Shown: in pieces, positions 46,815 through 54,330 of the stretch
How the letters are laid out: the number at the start of each line of letters is the position of its first letter
Position numbering within the stretch: position 1 is the stretch's first letter
Source of the DNA: Acinetobacter indicus CIP 110367
GTDB lineage: Bacteria > Pseudomonadota > Gammaproteobacteria > Pseudomonadales > Moraxellaceae
Direction of reading: 5' to 3'
NCBI RefSeq assembly: GCF_000488255.1
Contig: NZ_KI530755.1
Span: forward strand, 124,001-188,000
DNA: 64,000 nucleotides
Notes under the pieces: model-generated
Seen by the model: only the letters and a program-made list of their open reading frames with translations
The model's database searches: none
What the model was told of the DNA's origin: nothing
Position numbers and translations under genes: made by a program

Positions 46815-47279
46815 AGAGGTTTGTTCTTGCCATTTTTGAAGCTCATTTATAAAGTTATGAAATACTTCCATAGGTTCTAATGACGAATAATTTTCTAGTG
46901 CTAAATATAATTCATCATCATATGAAATGAGTAAATTATTCAAATTTTTATCTTCTAAATATTTTGAAATTAAAGTAATTTTTTGAAAAAAAGGATAAAT
47001 AGCCTCTTTTGACCGAATGGAAGTAAGGTGACTAAGAACATACTCATTCAGTAATGAATGGATTACATTATTTCTCGTATTTATATCAAGATCAGTGATA
47101 TGTATCTTTTTAAAATACTCAATAACCTCTTGAAGATCCGCTAAAAAACATACTTCTAAAGCTAGCTCATCTGAAGGATTAATTTCTAAAGTATCTAAAG
47201 CCCATTTTTGAATTTCTTCTGGGGATTTCAAATATAATTCTAATTCGACTTTAAATTGAATTTTATTGGCGTCACTCAT
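46809..47279 (-). CDS. Hypothetical protein in XerC/D module 1
   Basis: A 156-residue acidic, Leu/Glu/Asn-rich, helical protein, unrecognised. It starts MSDANKIQFKVELELYLKSP and has no signal peptide or membrane segment. Its size, charge and low GC resemble immunity proteins or stand-alone cargo of plasmid modules, which is only an impression. It is flanked by inversely oriented XerC/D sites at 46787 and 47302. A promoter-like TATAAT on the minus strand at 47345-47350 in the adjoining linker could drive it across site 2. The stop codon lies within site 1. Confidence 0.7.
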   Translation of the reverse strand: MSDANKIQFKVELELYLKSPEEIQKWALDTLEINPSDELALEVCFLADLQEVIEYFKKIHITDLDINTRNNVIHSLLNEYVLSHLTSIRSKEAIYPFFQKITLISKYLEDKNLNNLLISYDDELYLALENYSSLEPMEVFHNFINELQKWQEQTSI

Positions 47280-47301
47280 ATTTTTTATTTAATTTCTCTA
47301 A

Positions 47302-47329
47302 AATTAACATAATACACGTTATATGAAGC
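47302..47329 (-). other. XerC/XerD recombination site, D/C orientation, site 2
   Basis: Plus strand AATTAACATAA, TACACG, TTATATGAAGC. Read on the minus strand: XerC-like half GCTTCATATAA, spacer CGTGTA, XerD half TTATGTTAATT. It is inverted relative to sites 1 and 3. Confidence 0.75.
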
Positions 47330-47406
47330 TCTAAAAATGAGTTTATTATACTGATTTTTATATATTTTTTAAATTTTAAAACCTAGACCAGTGTCTAGGA
47401 TTTTTG
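47330..47406. repeat. 77-bp linker between XerC/D sites 2 and 3 (repeat copy 1)
   Basis: Shares AAAATGAGTTTATT, ACTGAT and TTTTTTAAATTTTA in order with 47693-47770. It ends in the hairpin CCTAGAC-CAGT-GTCTAGG (47382-47399) and T's. The second copy has CCTGGG/CCCAGG, a compensated change. It also holds a minus-strand TATAAT. Confidence 0.7.
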
Positions 47407-47434
47407 ATTTCGTACAACAACCATTATATTAAAT
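47407..47434 (+). other. XerC/XerD recombination site, C/D orientation, site 3
   Basis: XerC half ATTTCGTACAA, spacer CAACCA, XerD half TTATATTAAAT. Confidence 0.75.
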
Positions 47435-47441
47435 AGAGGAG

Positions 47442-47636
47442 TTACTCTGTTGAGTTTTCACAGTTTAGTAGCATACATTTTCCGTCAATTTTACCAACTA
47501 AGCTTATAGGTTTAGATGTTTCTCCATCATCAAAAGATATCTCAACTAATAAGTTTTGATCCTCGAAAGATTCTAATTCTTTAATTAATTGTTTGATGCT
47601 TTTACCCTGTATTACCCACTCTGGCTGTTTAGGCAT
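47442..47636 (-). CDS. Small hypothetical protein in XerC/D module 2
   Basis: A 64-residue protein, MPKQPEWVIQGKSIKQLIKE then LESFEDQNLLVEISFDDGE, unrecognised, soluble and acidic. It is the sole gene between the inversely oriented XerC/D sites at 47407 and 47665. GGGAGTAAT precedes its ATG on the minus strand, a fair ribosome binding site. The linker hairpin at 47382 would terminate it. Confidence 0.65.
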   Translation of the reverse strand: MPKQPEWVIQGKSIKQLIKELESFEDQNLLVEISFDDGETSKPISLVGKIDGKCMLLNCENSTE

Positions 47637-47664
47637 ATTACTCCCAGCTATTAAATATCTCTAA

Positions 47665-47692
47665 AATTAATATAATACACGTTATGCGAAAT
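47665..47692 (-). other. XerC/XerD recombination site, D/C orientation, site 4
   Basis: Minus strand: XerC half ATTTCGCATAA, spacer CGTGTA, XerD half TTATATTAATT. The spacer is identical to that of site 2. Confidence 0.8.
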
Positions 47693-47770
47693 TAGAAAAA
47701 TGAGTTTATTGCACTGATATTTATCTGTTTTTTAAATTTTAGACCTGGGTTGGTGCCCAGGTTTTTTTTG
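47693..47770. repeat. Linker after XerC/D site 4 (repeat copy 2), interrupted by the ISNCY element
   Basis: 78 bases homologous to 47330-47406, ending in hairpin CCTGGG-TTGGT..-CCCAGG (47744-47761) and eight T's. The ISNCY element starts exactly where site 5 would be expected. Confidence 0.7.
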
Positions 47771-49224
47771 TTATTCACCAATTAAAATGTCTATGCGAAA
47801 AACCATTTAAAATGTCCTGTTTTTAACCACAAGAGTCAAGCACAGGATTTAAATTTCTTTGTTCAATAACAGCTTTCTGAGCTTTACGGCTCGGCATACT
47901 TTTCTTGGCACGGGAACGTTTATTCTGTTTCTCCAATTCTTCATGTTGTTGCTGGATATGCGCCAGGACTGAACCTAACCGTTTATTCTCAACAATCTCA
48001 TTTTGCTGCAGCCCAGCCAATTTATTGAAGATGCTGTAGTTGAGCTTTCGTCCTTCATGCATGAGGGCCACAGTGCCATCCGGATACTCCAGAAATGAAA
48101 TGTATTGCCCAGCAAGCTTATGATTCAGCTCTGTCGGTTCAAGCAGATAAATACATTTGTCATAGGTAATCGTCAGGTTCTTGGTGACCTTACGCGGTTC
48201 CTGCCAGGTAAAAATATCATCCAGTTCAAGATCAGATTCGGTTAATGGTCGATGCAGGTTCTTTGAGTTTCGCGCACATTTGGCGAACTTCTGATTGAAC
48301 TGCTCAATAAAGCAGGGCAACCAGGCATTAGCTTGCTCAATCGAGCTGATACCTTCCAGACGCATCTCCTTGATCAAACGGTCCTGAAGGGTTCTATTCG
48401 CTCGCTCTACGCGACCTTTGGCCTGGGGTGAATTGGCGAAGATAATATCAATGTTTAACTCATTCAGAATCCGCCCAAATTGCGTGATCTGGCTGTCTTG
48501 CCTGGATTTCTGGTTGACTCTAAATACCGAGTGTTTATCGCTATAAAAGGCCAAGGGCTTGCCGTATTGCTCAATGTAGGCTCGGGTTGAAAGCATATAG
48601 TCAAAGGTCGTTTCCGCCTCACAAAAGCGCAAATGCAACAGCTTGCCAGTAGCATCATCGATATACACCAATAAACAGCACTTAGCAGCGCGTCCTTCGA
48701 ACCAGTCATGATATGAGCCATCAATCTGAATCAGTTCACCGAAGCAATCACGGTTATAACGTGGCTGATATGGACGCTTCAGGCGCTTGGATCGAGGAAT
48801 CCACAGGTCATTGGCCGTCATCCAGCGCCGAAGCGTTTCTACCGGGATATTCAGGTCAAACATGCTGCTGAGCTTCTCATGCGCCAAGGTGGGTCCAAAA
48901 CCCAGCAAATGTTCAGCAATAATGGAAAGGCACTTTGATTTTAACAAGTCATCATGGCGACGATGGCCAGGTTGACCACGACTGGCATGTGCCATACCTG
49001 AGACACCATCTTGATTGAGCTTCTGCAATAACCGGGTAATTTGACGGGTTGAAAGATTGAGGATTTCAGCAGCACGGACTTGGGTAATACGTTGATCTCG
49101 AACGTCTTGCAGAACTGCAAGCCGTTGAATTTCTTTGTCAGACATAGTGATCAGCATCTATATTTATATCCAGTCCATGGTGATAAAAACCATCATAAAC
49201 TAGACATTTTTATTGGTGAGAATA
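47771..49224 (-). mobile_element. ISNCY-family (IS1202-group-like) insertion sequence
   Basis: About 1.45 kb. The ends carry inverted TTATTCACCAATTAAAATGTCTA (left; first 20 bases TTATTCACCAATTAAAATGT) and TATTCTCACCAATAAAAATG (right, minus strand), plus extra internal AAAATGTC repeats. The true ends may extend a little further right, as another AGACATTTT lies at 49226. One transposase gene. No target duplication was recognised. Confidence 0.7.
47823..49157 (-). CDS. ISNCY-family transposase
   Basis: A 444-residue DDE-type transposase. An N-terminal HTH (VRDQRITQVRAAEILNLSTR, QITRLLQKLNQDG) and a second one (ETLRRWMTANDLW) are followed by an RNase H-like core. Acidic residues are in LIQIDGSYHDWFEG, AFYSDKHSVFRV and GRVERANRTLQDRLIKEM, so the D, D, E triad is intact. 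The tail is basic (KQNKRSRAKKSMPSRKAQKA). The start may be 49145 (MSDKEIQRLAVLQ). No frameshift, so the element could be active. Confidence 0.85.
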   Translation of the reverse strand: MLITMSDKEIQRLAVLQDVRDQRITQVRAAEILNLSTRQITRLLQKLNQDGVSGMAHASRGQPGHRRHDDLLKSKCLSIIAEHLLGFGPTLAHEKLSSMFDLNIPVETLRRWMTANDLWIPRSKRLKRPYQPRYNRDCFGELIQIDGSYHDWFEGRAAKCCLLVYIDDATGKLLHLRFCEAETTFDYMLSTRAYIEQYGKPLAFYSDKHSVFRVNQKSRQDSQITQFGRILNELNIDIIFANSPQAKGRVERANRTLQDRLIKEMRLEGISSIEQANAWLPCFIEQFNQKFAKCARNSKNLHRPLTESDLELDDIFTWQEPRKVTKNLTITYDKCIYLLEPTELNHKLAGQYISFLEYPDGTVALMHEGRKLNYSIFNKLAGLQQNEIVENKRLGSVLAHIQQQHEELEKQNKRSRAKKSMPSRKAQKAVIEQRNLNPVLDSCG

Positions 49225-49472
49225 TAGACATTTTGAATGGGTTCTAACATTTTTATTGCGTATAACAACCATTATGTTAAACATAAGTTAAATGGAGTAA
49301 ACAACTCAAATTTTGAACCAACTAAGAAGCTTTTAAAATATCATTAACTATATTGTTGGATAAGCTATTAGTTATATGCTTAAAAAAAACGTAATTGAGC
49401 CAGTAAATTCACATTTTCTTTATTACCTTACCGTGTATATTGAATAAGTTTTTATGAAACAATGAGTAAAAT
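49158..49472. other. Interval between the ISNCY transposase and mipA
   Basis: Holds the IS right end, XerC/D site 5 and about 190 AT-rich bases that must contain the promoter of the MipA-family gene. No small gene was seen. Confidence 0.55.
49255..49282 (+). other. XerC/XerD recombination site, C/D orientation, site 5
   Basis: XerC half ATTGCGTATAA, spacer CAACCA, XerD half TTATGTTAAAC. The spacer equals that of site 3. It has the same orientation as sites 1 and 3. Confidence 0.78.
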
Positions 49473-50267
49473 ATGCTTAAAAAGCTCGGATTTACTATAA
49501 TTTTATGCATTCCTATGGCTACTTTTGCTGCTGAAGATAGACAACAAAAAGGACAAATCAGTAAACCTCAAGGTTTAAGTTTAGGCATAGGTGCAGTTGG
49601 TAGTAACGGTATATATGTAGGGGAAAAAACTGAAATCACTCCTATACCTGTGATTTCATATGAAACTGAGGATTTTTTTATTCGTGGTTTATATGCAGGT
49701 GTAGAACTCTACAAAGATAAACTTCTTACCGTAAATGCGATTGCTAACATCAATATGATGAATTTAGATGTCGATGACTTAAGCACAGAAAAATTAGCTG
49801 CTAAAAATATTAGTAAATCACAATTAGAAGATCGTGATCGTAGTGTAGATTTAGGTTTAGAAAGTATTGTACGACTACCTTATGGCTTATTTTCACTACA
49901 AGCTGTCAATGATGTTGGTGGTGCTAGTGAAGGAGCAGAACTTCGCTTTAATTATCAATACTTCTGGAGAATAAATCCTAAAGTCACTCTTATGCCAAAT
50001 GCTGGAGTAGATTGGCTATCGGATAAAAGAGCAAATTATTATTATGGTATTTTAGACAGTGAAGTTGCTCGTGGTGTTGCAGCATATAAACCAAATCATG
50101 TCTTTATTCCACATGTATCTTTAGGTGCAAGTTATGCACTGACAGATAAAGTCAAATTAAGTGGTGTAGCAATGCAAAAGTTTTTACCAAGTAAAGTTCA
50201 AGATGGGCCATTAGTTGATAAAAGTGGACTCACTAATTTTTATATGGCACTGACATATAAATTTTAA
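49473..50267 (+). CDS. MipA/OmpV-family outer-membrane protein
   Basis: A 264-residue predicted outer-membrane beta barrel. The signal peptide MLKKLGFTIILCIPMATFAA is followed by a mature start EDRQQKGQ. The opening barrel block LSLGIGAVGSNGIYVGEKTE and the tail FYMALTYKF are typical of MipA/OmpV. Family roles range from murein-synthesis scaffolding to porin-like functions and metal or antibiotic tolerance; none is shown here. The gene is distinctly AT-rich compared with the core genes. It sits right of XerC/D site 5, and may be the cargo of a third module whose right site has been lost. Confidence 0.85.
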   Translation: MLKKLGFTIILCIPMATFAAEDRQQKGQISKPQGLSLGIGAVGSNGIYVGEKTEITPIPVISYETEDFFIRGLYAGVELYKDKLLTVNAIANINMMNLDVDDLSTEKLAAKNISKSQLEDRDRSVDLGLESIVRLPYGLFSLQAVNDVGGASEGAELRFNYQYFWRINPKVTLMPNAGVDWLSDKRANYYYGILDSEVARGVAAYKPNHVFIPHVSLGASYALTDKVKLSGVAMQKFLPSKVQDGPLVDKSGLTNFYMALTYKF

Positions 50268-50312
50268 GTATTGATATTTATTTTTAATAAAACGATTTTG
50301 CTAATCAATCTG

Positions 50313-50340
50313 AAGCCTAGACTCATTCTAGGCTTTTTTT
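50313..50340 (+). terminator. Terminator after the MipA-family gene
   Basis: AAGCCTAG/CTAGGCTT around loop ACTCATT with seven T's. Confidence 0.85.
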
Positions 50341-50448
50341 ATGTAATCACTTTCAATTAGTCATCATCAAGTATTTCGGTAATCCCCCCTAAAAATAATA
50401 GGATCTAAAAGTAGAATTTTCTCTTAAGATACGAGCAGGAGATTCTGC

Positions 50449-50730
50449 ATGAAAACATCTAAATTTACTGACAGTCAGATCATGTCCATCTTGAAACAGG
50501 CAGAATCTGGCACACCTGTAGCGACCCTTTGCCGTGAACACGGCATGAGTAATGCTACCTTTTATAAATGGCGTGCCAAATATGGTGGTATGGATACATC
50601 ATTAATGGCTCGACTGAAAGAGCTAGAAGCCGAAAATACCAGACTTAAAAAGATGTATGCGGAAGAGCGATTAAAGGCCGAAATCATCCAGGAAGCGATG
50701 GCAATGAGCAGCACTGCTGCGCAAGGGTAA
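50449..50730 (+). CDS. IS3-family transposase OrfA
   Basis: A 93-residue DNA-binding protein. HTH region [40 protein letters not shown], then a leucine-zipper-like helix [20 protein letters not shown]. It is joined to OrfB by a -1 frameshift near the end of this frame (around 50720-50735), as in other IS3 elements. The stop is at 50728-50730. Confidence 0.9.
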   Translation: MKTSKFTDSQIMSILKQAESGTPVATLCREHGMSNATFYKWRAKYGGMDTSLMARLKELEAENTRLKKMYAEERLKAEIIQEAMAMSSTAAQG

Positions 50731-50750
50731 AGCCATCTTGCCGGCGTAAG

Positions 50751-51539
50751 ATGGCACAACAGGCAGTTGCCCAGCATGCCATTAGTATTCGTTTGGCTTG
50801 TAAAGCATTTGGCATTAGTGAAACCTGCTACCGCTATCAAGCCAAACTCAGCGATGACAATGCACTCATTGCTGAACAGCTCATTGAACTCACTGAGGAA
50901 AATTCCGATTGGGGCTTTGGTTTGTGCTTCTCGTATTTACGGCATGTTGAGAGTTGCTGCTGGAATCACAAGCGGGTTTACCGCATTTACTGTGAGTTGG
51001 CACTGAATCTGCGTATTAAACCGAGAAGAAGACTAAAACGGCATGCGCCTGAACCATTGAAGGAACCAATCCGAGAAAATCAGGTTTGGTCATTAGATTT
51101 TATGCATGATCAGCTTTCCGATGGTCGCAAGTTTCGATTATTGAATGTGATTGATGATTACCGCCGCGAAGGCCTAGCCATTGAAGCAGGGTTCTCATTG
51201 CCCACAATCAGGGTTATTCGTACGTTGAATCAATTGCTGGAGTGGAGAGAAAAACCGTTAGTGATCCGATGCTATAATGGTCCCGAATTTATCAGTCACG
51301 AATTTGTGCGCTGGGCTACTGAGCACGGTATTCGTATTGAATATATTCAACCGGGTAAGCCACAGCAGAATGCGTATATTGAACGCTATAATCGGACCAT
51401 ACGTTATAGTTGGCTGAGCAAGCATTTATTTGATACTTTGGATGAAGTACAAGATTATGCAACAAACTGGTTGTGGCATTACAACCATGAAAGACCACAC
51501 CAAGCAAACAAAGGAAGGCCACCTCTAATGGCTGCTTAA
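50751..51539 (+). pseudogene. IS3-family transposase OrfB, catalytic Asp replaced by Tyr
   Basis: A 262-residue DDE integrase-fold protein. The frame is open upstream of ATG 50751 and reads [15 protein letters not shown], so the product is normally an OrfAB fusion. Catalytic positions: Asp116 ([11 protein letters not shown]), then Tyr175 in [11 protein letters not shown] where the family has RCDNGPE, and Glu211 ([11 protein letters not shown]). The 35-residue gap from 175 to 211 confirms that Tyr175 sits at the second Asp. A single G to T change (GAT to TAT) explains it. The reading frame is intact but the enzyme is probably dead, so this copy should not move by itself. Confidence 0.8.
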
Positions 51540-51578
51540 CCTCTACTTTTAACTTCGGTTATTTATGGGAGGATTACC

Positions 51579-51847
51579 ACCCCTCATATACTGTAGATAA
51601 AGTAGGCATTCCAAATCGTAAGAATATTGCTAAAGCATTAGATACTTACAATGCGTATAGCCCTCAAGTTAAAAAAAACTTACATAGCTATATCCAAACC
51701 TTGGGCTTACCTATGGATGCAAATGGTAAATACACGATTACAGACGAAGAGTCCTTAAAGAATTTTGTATATGCCATCTAAGAGCGTTTTTACACAACAC
51801 AAGCATCTACAGAAAAGCGTTTAGCTCAGGCTTATGTTCCAGTTTAG
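51579..51847 (+). pseudogene. C-terminal remnant of an unidentified gene, with internal stop
   Basis: Immediately right of the IS3 element a frame reads PSYTVDKVGIPNRKNIAKAL, then DTYNAYSPQVKKNLHSYIQT, LGLPMDANGKYTITDEESLK, NFVYAI, TAA at 51779, then ERFYTTQASTEKRLAQAYVP and V before TAG at 51845. The smooth continuation across the stop suggests a recent nonsense change (CAA to TAA would restore it). The 5' part is absent left of the IS. I do not recognise the family. Confidence 0.5.
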
Positions 51848-52257
51848 TATATTTATTTTTCATAGCTTCCGAATTAACACTAAATTTCAGTGAGATAAAA
51901 AGTGTAAATTTTTAAGTATTTTTTATTGAATTTTTACAAAATACAATACATAATTCATTAAGTTTTTGAAATATATATATATTAATTATAATTTGGTATG
52001 TATATACTTTTTAAGGCCATCATCTAAAGCAGAAAATAAATAAAAACCCTTTGTTTTGACAAAGGGTTTTTTATTGCCTGTGTGAAAAGTAGGATCGATC
52101 AATTGAAGAAAACGATAAAAACTTCAATTGAGACAGAATATTTAGATCTATATTTCCGATTATTTTTATAAAAAAGTACTGTTTTACCGATTTATCTCAG
52201 TTTTGTATTCTAGTTTCACAAGATAAGCAATCCCCACAACGCACTGAGGAATACAGA
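51848..52257. other. Interval between the gene remnant and ahpC
   Basis: 410 AT-rich bases. The terminator AACCCTTTG/CAAAGGGTT with T's is at 52044-52073, probably the end of the lost gene. The last 180 bases hold the ahpC promoter. No further gene. Confidence 0.6.
52044..52073 (+). terminator. Terminator upstream of ahpC
   Basis: AAAACCCTTTG-TTTTGA-CAAAGGGTTTT hairpin with T run. Confidence 0.8.
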
Positions 52258-52821
52258 ATGAGTTTAATCAATACCCAAGTGAAAGCCTTTAACGCTACTG
52301 CTTACCAGAATGGTCAATTCATTGAAGTGTCTGAGCAGGACATGATGGGTAAATGGTCGGTGGTGTTTTTCTATCCTGCAGACTTTACCTTTGTCTGTCC
52401 AACCGAATTAGGCGATCTGGCTGATCATTATGCTGAATTCCAGAAAATGGGTGTTGAAATTTATGGTGTATCAACCGATACCCACTTCACCCATAAAGCC
52501 TGGCACGATACTTCAGACGTGATTGGCAAAATCCAGTATCCACTGATTGGTGATCCAACCTGGACTCTGGCAAAAAACTTTGAAGTGTTAATTGAAGCTG
52601 AAGGTCTGGCTGACCGTGGGACCTTCGTAATTGACCCAGAAGGTACCATCCAGATTGTTGAAATTAACGCTGGCGGTATCGGCCGTGATGCCCAGGAACT
52701 GCTACGTAAAGTCAAAGCAGCGCAATATGTCCATGCACACCCAGGTGAAGTTTGCCCGGCAAAATGGAAAGAAGGTGAAGCAACGCTTGCACCGTCAATC
52801 GACCTGGTCGGTAAAATCTAA
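52258..52821 (+). CDS. ahpC: Alkyl hydroperoxide reductase subunit C (2-Cys peroxiredoxin)
   Basis: Reduces hydrogen peroxide and organic hydroperoxides in the cytosol, recycled by AhpF or thioredoxin. It has 187 residues, identical in length to E. coli AhpC. The peroxidatic Cys47 is in [14 protein letters not shown], and the resolving Cys166 is in [13 protein letters not shown] near the C-terminus. [15 protein letters not shown] and the decamer-type tail are present. GAGGAA lies upstream of ATG 52258. ahpF is not adjacent. An OxyR site is likely but I did not identify one. A terminator follows. Confidence 0.97.
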   Translation: MSLINTQVKAFNATAYQNGQFIEVSEQDMMGKWSVVFFYPADFTFVCPTELGDLADHYAEFQKMGVEIYGVSTDTHFTHKAWHDTSDVIGKIQYPLIGDPTWTLAKNFEVLIEAEGLADRGTFVIDPEGTIQIVEINAGGIGRDAQELLRKVKAAQYVHAHPGEVCPAKWKEGEATLAPSIDLVGKI

Positions 52822-52847
52822 TCCAGTTGTATTCATCTTCTGATGAA

Positions 52848-52872
52848 AATCCAGAACTCCGGTTCTGGATTT
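52848..52872 (+). terminator. Terminator after ahpC
   Basis: AATCCAGAAC/GTTCTGGATT hairpin followed by eight T's. Confidence 0.9.
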
Positions 52873-53021
52873 TTTTTGTCTGTTGAAACAGAAACCAGCA
52901 GAATCCGGATACGCCCGGATGATTCTATTCTTGCAATGCAGTATGCCAGATTTGCGCTAGCTGGCCGCACTACAAAGGCTTAACATGAAACGATCAATTC
53001 TCCTTGCAGGCGCAGGACAGT

Positions 53022-53897
53022 ATGAAAAAAATAATTGGTTTATATCGAAACAAAAACATGCACTGGGTCGGTGATGGTTTTCCGGTACAGAACCTGTTTG
53101 CTTATGACCGTTTAGGTCAGGCCATCAGCCCGTTTTTAATGCTCGACTATGCTGCGCCTTATCCGTTTGAGGCAACGACAGCGCAGCGTGGTGTGGGTTC
53201 ACATCCGCATCGTGGCTTTGAAACCGTGACTCTGGCCTATCAGGGCGCCGTCACCCATCAAGATTCGGCCGGTGGCGGGGGCACCATTCAGACGGGTGAT
53301 GTGCAGTGGATGACAGCCGGTGCCGGCGTGGTGCATGAAGAGTTTCATTCTGCCGATTTTGCCGAAGCCGGTGGACTGTTTGAAATGGTCCAGCTCTGGG
53401 TCAATTTGCCAGCCAAAGACAAAATGACCGCACCGCGTTATCAGGCCATTGCCGCTGCCGATATTCCCCGAATTGAACTGGACGATGCCGCCGGACACCT
53501 CCGGGTGATTGCCGGGAACTATTTAGGTCACACCGGGCCGGCACAGACCTTTAGTCCGGTCAATGTCTGGGATGGTAGCTTGCATAAAGATGCGCAAACC
53601 TTTGTGCATGTCCCGGTGACTCACAATGTCCTGCTGGTGGTGCTAAAAGGTGAGCTGCTGGTGAATGGCAATCAACAGGTGCAGGACAGTTCTATCGTGA
53701 TGTTTGCCCGCGATGCCGAGCCGACCATTCAGTTGCAGGCGCAGCAGGAAACACAGTTTTTAATTCTGACCGGTGAGCCATTAAATGAGCCAATTCAAGG
53801 CCATGGTCCTTTTGTGATGAACAGCAAACAGGAAATTATTCAGGCCTTTGAGGACTTTCATTCTGGTAAGTTTGGCCAAATTCCGCCGCAAAGCTAA
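53022..53897 (+). CDS. Pirin-family protein
   Basis: A bicupin of 291 residues from ATG 53022 (MKKIIGLYRNKNMHWVGDGF), with AGGACAG just upstream; TTG 53004 is rejected. The N-terminal cupin carries metal ligands in GSHPHRGFETVTLAYQG and the second set in AGAGVVHEEFHS (His, His, His, Glu). Some bacterial pirins are quercetinases, others regulate pyruvate dehydrogenase; the role here is undetermined. The C-terminal cupin ends near PLNEPIQGHGPFVMN. It follows ahpC with its own promoter region of about 200 bases. Confidence 0.93.
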   Translation: MKKIIGLYRNKNMHWVGDGFPVQNLFAYDRLGQAISPFLMLDYAAPYPFEATTAQRGVGSHPHRGFETVTLAYQGAVTHQDSAGGGGTIQTGDVQWMTAGAGVVHEEFHSADFAEAGGLFEMVQLWVNLPAKDKMTAPRYQAIAAADIPRIELDDAAGHLRVIAGNYLGHTGPAQTFSPVNVWDGSLHKDAQTFVHVPVTHNVLLVVLKGELLVNGNQQVQDSSIVMFARDAEPTIQLQAQQETQFLILTGEPLNEPIQGHGPFVMNSKQEIIQAFEDFHSGKFGQIPPQS

Positions 53898-53924
53898 GCA
53901 TTCAGCGATCCTGCTGCGAAAAGA

Positions 53925-53956
53925 AAAAAGCCTCTGATAAAAATCAGAGGCTTTCT
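53925..53956 (+). terminator. Terminator after the pirin gene
   Basis: AAAGCCTCTGAT/ATCAGAGGCTTT hairpin with short AAAA loop. Confidence 0.8.
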
Positions 53957-54330
53957 TGTTATTGCGCTGTTAAGTTTCTTGTTTTATCTCATTTGTATCA
54001 TTATCTGTAATGATTTTATGTGATGTGGTTGTCATTCTTGTGTGGAGCGTATACTAGCGGAAAGCACGCACTTTGTAAAACAACTATTCTAAAACTGGTT
54101 AATTTATACCTATTGTTTTTAAATGATTTTTAAAAATTAATAAATAAAATTTCAGGTATTTCTTATATTTACACGGGGCTTGAAAATACGTTAAAAAATG
54201 TAACAGAAGTGGCATTTTAGAACTTTATTACACTTTGTAAAAAGGGTGAATCTGGTAGTTTTTAATAGCTCATTTTGGCAAGGCATGGTTCATAATTTCG
54301 GTCAATGTTTTCATTAACGGATAAGACGTT
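53957..54330. other. Promoter-containing interval before the FAD oxidoreductase
   Basis: About 370 AT-rich bases, no gene. Repeated TTTTAAATGATTTTTAAAAA-like runs give no clear operator. Confidence 0.45.

Larger units (their letters stand above)
50378..51578 (+). mobile_element. IS3-family insertion sequence
   Basis: About 1.2 kb with imperfect inverted ends: GGTAATCCCCCCTAAAAATA at left and, on the minus strand, GGTAATCCTCCCATAAATAA at right. Two overlapping-frame genes (orfA, orfB) lie inside. Left flank TATTTC and right flank ACCCCT do not form a target duplication, so flanking DNA has been rearranged. Confidence 0.85.
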
